Shown here one piece after another: positions 29,580 through 33,677 of a stretch of 33,677 nt of DNA. The DNA is from Cytauxzoon felis (lineage: Eukaryota > Apicomplexa > Aconoidasida > Piroplasmida > Theileriidae): positions 1-33,677 of the forward strand of contig JAIQCW010000090.1 in assembly GCA_020283715.1 (NCBI GenBank). The letters run 5' to 3'. Within the stretch, counting starts at the first letter, position 1. Each line of letters starts with the position of its first letter. The notes under the pieces were generated by a model that did not search any database, had not been told where the DNA came from, and worked only from the letters and a program-made list of their open reading frames with translations. A program made the position numbers and the translations under genes.

Positions 29580-31640
29580 ATGGTTATATTGAAGGGTACA
29601 TTTATGATTACAAAAAGATATAATAATATTATTGACAATTTATTATTACCGATATTTAAATATGAGATGGTTCGTAGATCAATATCATATGATATTGGTA
29701 ATAGAACATTATATAATGATAATAAAAATATATTTTTATTGAATAGATGTGATAATACATTATCAAATCATAATTTTAATGGCATATCAGCCAATAATAG
29801 AAATGAATTGATATTACAAAAAAATTATTATAGTAATAATAATTTATCAATATTTGATAAATTATGTAATAAAATTGAATTATTATTAGATAAAAAAAGA
29901 TTACAATTAAAAAATTTATTAGTAAATTATGGTGATTTATCATTAGGTAACTTAACATTTTCATGTATATTTAGTGGTCTTAAAGATGTTATAGGTTTAA
30001 TAACTGAAACATCAGAATTAGATCCATTATCTGGTGTTAGATTAAGATCTTATAATATAAATGAACTATTAAATAAATTACCATCAAAAGTACCAAATAG
30101 TAATTGCCCATATACTGAAGCTATTTTATGGTTATTATTAACTAATGAAATTCCAACATTAGATGATACATTACAATTATCTAATGAACTTAATAAAAGA
30201 TCAAAATTACCTGAACATGTCTATGATGTTATCGATTCTTATCCTAAAGATACACATCCTATGACACAATTCATTACAGCCGTTGCTGCACTACAAACAG
30301 AATCTAAATTCAGTAAAGCATATACTAATAAATCATATAATAAAGATACATTCTGGAAATTAGTACTAGATGATACCCTCGATCTTATTGCTAAAAATAT
30401 CGTCATCGCCGGCTATATCTATAATCGATCCATACTCTATAAAAATGTCAAACATAATTTTAATACCGATCCCAATCTAGATTATGTACGTAAAACCATT
30501 TCATATATACATTCTCATACAGGGAGCCAATCTAGCCAAGTTTTTTGGAGGTAACTCCGATATCTTCCAAAACAGTATGAGACTCTATCTCGCCATCCAT
30601 TCAGATCATGAAGGTATGTCATACGAACATTGAAACCAAACACAACTGAAATCAATCTGTTCCACTCGAGGTCCAATCCAACTCTCTTCGTCTTGCAGAC
30701 AGCTCTCCACTTGAGGTTACCTCTACCAACGGTCCAACCTCTCCTTCCACTCGGCGTGGAGCCTCTTTTAATTACCTATCCCTGAAGGGTAATGCCACTC
30801 CCGGAGATCGTGGCGGAGGTGAAGGTAGTCAGGATGTAACCTCAAGTGGGAGTTGAAAACCCGCAGCTGATCTCAGGGAAGCGGAGGGGGAAGTAAATAG
30901 AGAAGGCCACCACGGCGAGTGGAAGACCTCAGGTGATGTGGATTGTCCTCATGTGGATGTTATTTCGTATAATATAATTTCAATAGGTGGTAATGTATCT
31001 GCACATGCTTCTCATTTGGTTGGTTCATCATTGGCTGATCCTTATTTATGTTTATCATCTGCATTATGTGGTTTGGCTGGTCCATTGCATGGTATGGCGA
31101 ATCAAGAATGTTTGATATGGTTGAGGAATTTATGGAGTCAATTGGAGGGTAAGGAATTGAATTACGAGAATGTGAAGAAGATGGCTGAGGAGACATTAGC
31201 TCGTAAACAAGTTATACCGGGTTATGGTCATGGTGTATTAAGAGTTGTAGATCCTAGACATGTGGCAACATTTGCATTTATAAAGAAGCATTTCCCAGAT
31301 GAGCCATTAGTGAAGTTATTAGATATTTGTACAGAAGCTATACCGGATGTATTAAAGGCTACTGGTTAGTTTTGTAATTTTATATTTTAAAATAATTATA
31401 GGTAAAGTACGTAGTCCATATCCTAATGTAGATTGTTCTAATGGTCTACTATTACAATGTATAGGTGTTGATAATCCAAATATATTTACTGTATTATTTG
31501 GTGTATCTAGAGCATTTGGAATTTTATCCCAATTAGTATGGTCACGAGGTTTAAGATTACCTATTGAACGTCCCAAATCATTAACATTGGATTCTATTGA
31601 AGAATTATGTGTAGCACGATCAAGTGAACGTACACAATGA
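29580..31640 (+). CDS. CS: Citrate synthase, mitochondrial
   Basis: It condenses acetyl-CoA with oxaloacetate to start the TCA cycle. Exons 29580-30485, 30523-30613, 30987-31364 and 31402-31640 sum to 537 residues plus stop. Seen: [20 protein letters not shown] (substrate region), [19 protein letters not shown] across the exon 2/3 junction, the catalytic-His blocks [12 protein letters not shown] and [16 protein letters not shown], the catalytic Asp in [10 protein letters not shown], and the closing [18 protein letters not shown] and LPIERPKS. The N-terminus is rich in Asn, Lys and Arg and long (about 130 residues before the core), fitting a mitochondrial targeting region. The first Met (29580) or a second at residue 9 may be used. 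Introns are 37, 373 and 37 nt; the 373-nt one (30614-30986) holds repeat cluster 24 while keeping GTATGT and TTTCAATAG ends. Confidence 0.94.
30658..30957. repeat. Modular repeat cluster 24, inside citrate synthase intron 2
   Basis: Order: reverse A, tag GTCT-TGC-AGAC, reverse A, degenerate A, tag GGC-GTGGA-GCC, C with stem CCCT-GA-AGGG (about 30779-30788), A, B (CCCGCAGCTGATCTCAGGGA), tag GCC-ACCAC-GGC, then degenerate A units to 30957. Confidence 0.9.
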
Positions 31641-31707
31641 GATGGTCCAATAGAAGTCTTCATTTAAATTTTTCCATATTTAATAATTTTATATATAATT
31701 TATTATT

Positions 31708-33677
31708 ATGTTTATTTATCTTTTATTAATCAATGTAGTTCATACCATTGCATACATTAATACACTCAACGTATGTCTAGGTGTAAATCAACCGTAATCA
31801 TATCATTCTATAGAAATTTAATAACAATAAATTCACATTATTCTCAAATTTAGGTTAGTTTTATAATTACAATAAACTAATGAACCCTGAAAATGATGTT
31901 TTATACACAGAAGGTTTACCACCAGAAATACAACCCTTGTCTTTTACTCCACCTTGTCTTCCACTCACCGTTCTTTGTCCTGCCGTCAGCTCTCCACCTG
32001 AGGTTACAACAACCTTGCATTCTCTTGCAGAGAGCTCTTCCAATTACCTATCTCTAAAGAGTATAGCCACTCCCAGAGATCGTGGTGAAGGTAGTGATGG
32101 ATCATCCATCATGGGAATGATGAATGATGGTGCTAAGGATGTGTTGGATGTAACCTCAAGTGGAACCCGTAGCTGATCTCAGGGAAGCGGAGGGGGAGAT
32201 AAATAGGAGAGGCTGTCTGCAAGACGATGAGAGGTGGATGAGCGAGTGGGATGATGTATAGTACTGGACCTCAAGTGGAATACCCGTAGCTGATCTCAGG
32301 GAAGCGGAGGGGGAGATAAATAGGAGAGGCTGTCTGCAAGACGATGAGAGTAGGATTGGACCTCGAGTGGACTATTCATTTCGTTTATTAATATAATTAT
32401 AGACAATGTATATTGTGAATCGATAGTTAATAGAGTGAGATTTCCTACTCGTCAAGTTAGGATTGGTAATATTACAATTGGCGGTAATGAGCCGATTGCA
32501 TTACAGACGATGACATCATGTGATACGAATGATATTGATGAGACTGTGAATCAGGTATATTGTATAAATTATTATTGTTTTATATATATATAGATTATTA
32601 AAGCTAAAGAGTATGGTGCTTCAATGGTTCGTGTTACTGTACAATCTACAAGGGAAATTAAATCATCTATAAAGATTAAAGATAAATTATTATCACTTGG
32701 TTGTGATATACCACTTATTGCTGATATACATTTTAATCCAAAGGTATATTTATATGTAGAAAAAATTATATTATATTAGGTTGCATTATTAGCTGCAGAT
32801 ATTTATGATAAAGTACGTATAAATCCTGGTAATTATGTTGATGGTCGTAAGAATTGGGATAATAAAGTTTATGATACTGAAGAGGATTTTATTAAAAGTG
32901 GTGAATATTTAAAAGAAATGTTTATACCATTAGTTGAAAAATGTAAAAAATTGAAACGTGCTATAAGAATTGGTACTAATCATGGGTTAGTTTATTATAT
33001 TAAATATAAATTATATTATTATTATTAGTTCATTATCATCAAGAGTTATGAGTTATTATGGTGATAGTCCTAGAGGAATGGTAGAATCAGCTATTGAATT
33101 TGCTAAAATATGTATAGATTTAAATTTTCATGATATTGTCTTCTCTATGAAATCATCAAATGTATATGTAATGATAAATGCATATAGATTATTAGTTAAT
33201 GAATTTTATAAAAAGAAATGGGATTATCCAATACATTTAGGTGTAACTGAAGCTGGTTCAGGTAATTTTTATATTATTAATTATATATATAATCCATTTT
33301 ATTAGTTGATGATGGTCGTATAAAAAGTGTATTAGGTATAGGTACATTATTATTAGATGGTATTGGTGATACAATAAGAATGTCATTAACAGAAGATCCA
33401 TGGTTAGAATTAATACCAGCAAGAAAATTATTACAATGTGTTAATGAATTAACAAATAAAAAATATAATAAAAAATTATTAGAATTTAGAAATTTTAATG
33501 ATATTAAAAGACGTAAACTAAATTTTATTACCAATCAACTCTGGGATATTAATAATAAAAATAATTTCACCATACTCAATCCTAATGGATCCGTAGGATG
33601 CTATATCACCAAATCCAATCTCAATGATCCAGTAAGTAATTATTACTACATACAAATGTTCAATCCAACTCTCTTCG
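31708..33677 (+). CDS. ispG: IspG (GcpE), HMB-PP synthase of the apicoplast MEP pathway, 3' end off window
   Basis: IspG reductively converts MEcPP to HMBPP in the non-mevalonate isoprenoid pathway, in apicomplexans inside the apicoplast. Exons: 31708-31770, 31814-31853, 31911 to about 31955, 32403-32554, 32594-32743, 32780-32985, 33029-33261, 33306-33631, then an intron that runs off the edge. Exon 1 encodes a signal peptide ([20 protein letters not shown]) and exon 2 an Asn/Lys-rich stretch ([13 protein letters not shown]), the usual two-part apicoplast leader. The enzyme core shows [59 protein letters not shown], then [18 protein letters not shown]. After that come LRRKLNF-type sequence and the start of the plant/parasite-specific A* insert. 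The Fe-S cysteines lie beyond the window. The donor of the third exon is uncertain because repeat cluster 25 begins there. In this gene only the last two of six completed introns reach 43 nt or so; intron 3 is about 447 nt. Confidence 0.9.
31956..32372. repeat. Modular repeat cluster 25, inside ispG intron 3, with tandem duplication
   Basis: Order: half-tag, tag CTGCCGTCAG, reverse A, tag CTCT-TGC-AGAG, C (CTCTAAAGAG), F unit (about 32093-32150), A, B plus inverse GTCTGCAAGAC tag, A, then the same B plus tag again, A. The two B-tag stretches (32166-32233 and 32283-32350) are identical over 68 bp. Confidence 0.9.
33658..33677. repeat. Modular repeat cluster 26, cut by the window edge
   Basis: After the ispG donor GTAAGT (33632) the window ends in TTCAATCCAACTCTCTTCG, the same stretch that follows A units in clusters 13, 14 and 24. 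This suggests another repeat-bearing intron. Confidence 0.65.

Noticed and set aside
29776..29964. Antisense frames over citrate synthase (also 30960-31196 and 31352-31663).
   Set aside because: They overlap conserved citrate synthase exons on the opposite strand and have no family features.
5318..31000. Repeats as 'introners' carrying their own splice sites (CCTGAG|GTTACA ... CCTCAG|GTGG).
   Set aside because: In all introns where homology fixes the exon ends, the used donor and acceptor lie outside the repeat. Only the MINDY in-frame copy leaves this open.
1500..32070. C module as a tRNA or tRNA-derived SINE.
   Set aside because: No cloverleaf, no A/B box pair and no CCA/poly-A end could be fitted; only short local hairpins are present.
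1..33677. A CRISPR array or bacterial repeat system.
   Set aside because: Repeats are of several kinds, in both orientations and dispersed, with eukaryotic introns around them. No regular repeat-spacer pattern or cas gene is present.

Overview
The window is nuclear DNA of an apicomplexan parasite, most likely a piroplasm (Theileria/Babesia group). The evidence is an AT-rich background, many introns of only about 35-60 nt with GTATGT/GTAAGT/GTTAGT donors, a secreted FAINT-domain protein, a plant/apicoplast-type IspG with a signal peptide, and a surface-type protein (19207-20181) that resembles families I associate with Theileria equi and its relatives. The species call is an inference from style.

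Layout (strand in brackets): broken coiled-coil gene (-) 121-1025; broken FAINT-domain secreted protein (-) 1705-2801; SEC63 (-) 3489-6685; MINDY-type deubiquitinase (-) 7305-8824; RRP15-like ribosome biogenesis protein (-) 9080-9526; CSTF1 (-) 10040-12510; UTP13/TBL3 (+) 12683-16770; BUB3 (-) 17378-18829; T. equi-style surface protein with an internal stop (-) 19207-20181; LCMT1/PPM1 (-) 20494-22466; an orphan C-terminal relic of the FACT subunit SSRP1/POB3 (-) 22505-22901; an intronless GCN2 eIF2-alpha kinase (-) 23746-27051; a possible micro-gene (+) 27325-27559; VPS2/CHMP2 (+) 27930-28588; citrate synthase (+) 29580-31640; ispG (+) from 31708, running off the right edge. These are mostly unrelated housekeeping genes. 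CSTF1 and UTP13 are divergent across a 172-bp intergenic region. Rebuilt exon sets of SEC63, RRP15, UTP13, BUB3, LCMT1, VPS2 and citrate synthase each sum to a whole number of codons.

The striking feature is a dense family of modular, relatively GC-rich repeats: 26 clusters, roughly 7.4 kb or about a fifth of the window. A small set of modules is reused in both orientations. Module A is an end unit (TCCACYTGAGGT + CCAATC or TACAATC). Module B has core GATCTACGGGA or GATCTCAGGGA, then AAATAGA. Module C is an ATTACC...hairpin...GCCACTCCCGGAGATCGTGGC block. Module D is a tandem of about 22-nt ACCCGGAAGAAC units. Module F is a GATGGATCATCCATCATGG unit. Interchangeable hairpin 'tags' lie between modules. 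Clusters lie in nearly every long intergenic gap and inside at least one intron of SEC63 (three), CSTF1 (two), UTP13 (two), MINDY, BUB3, LCMT1, citrate synthase and ispG. They inflate those introns to about 300-575 nt, while the native donor and the AT-rich acceptor stay outside the repeat.

Several short stems inside the modules vary in sequence but keep their base pairing (CTCT/AGAG, CCCT/AGGG, CCGT/ACGG, CCCC/GGGG; GCC/GGC against GGC/GCC; CCAT/ATGG, GTCT/AGAC, CTCT/AGAG). This points to selection on, or a copying process through, folded DNA or RNA. One copy (15598-16103) has inverted ends and a perfect 9-bp flanking duplication, as a MITE-like transposable element would. No transposase gene is present in the window.
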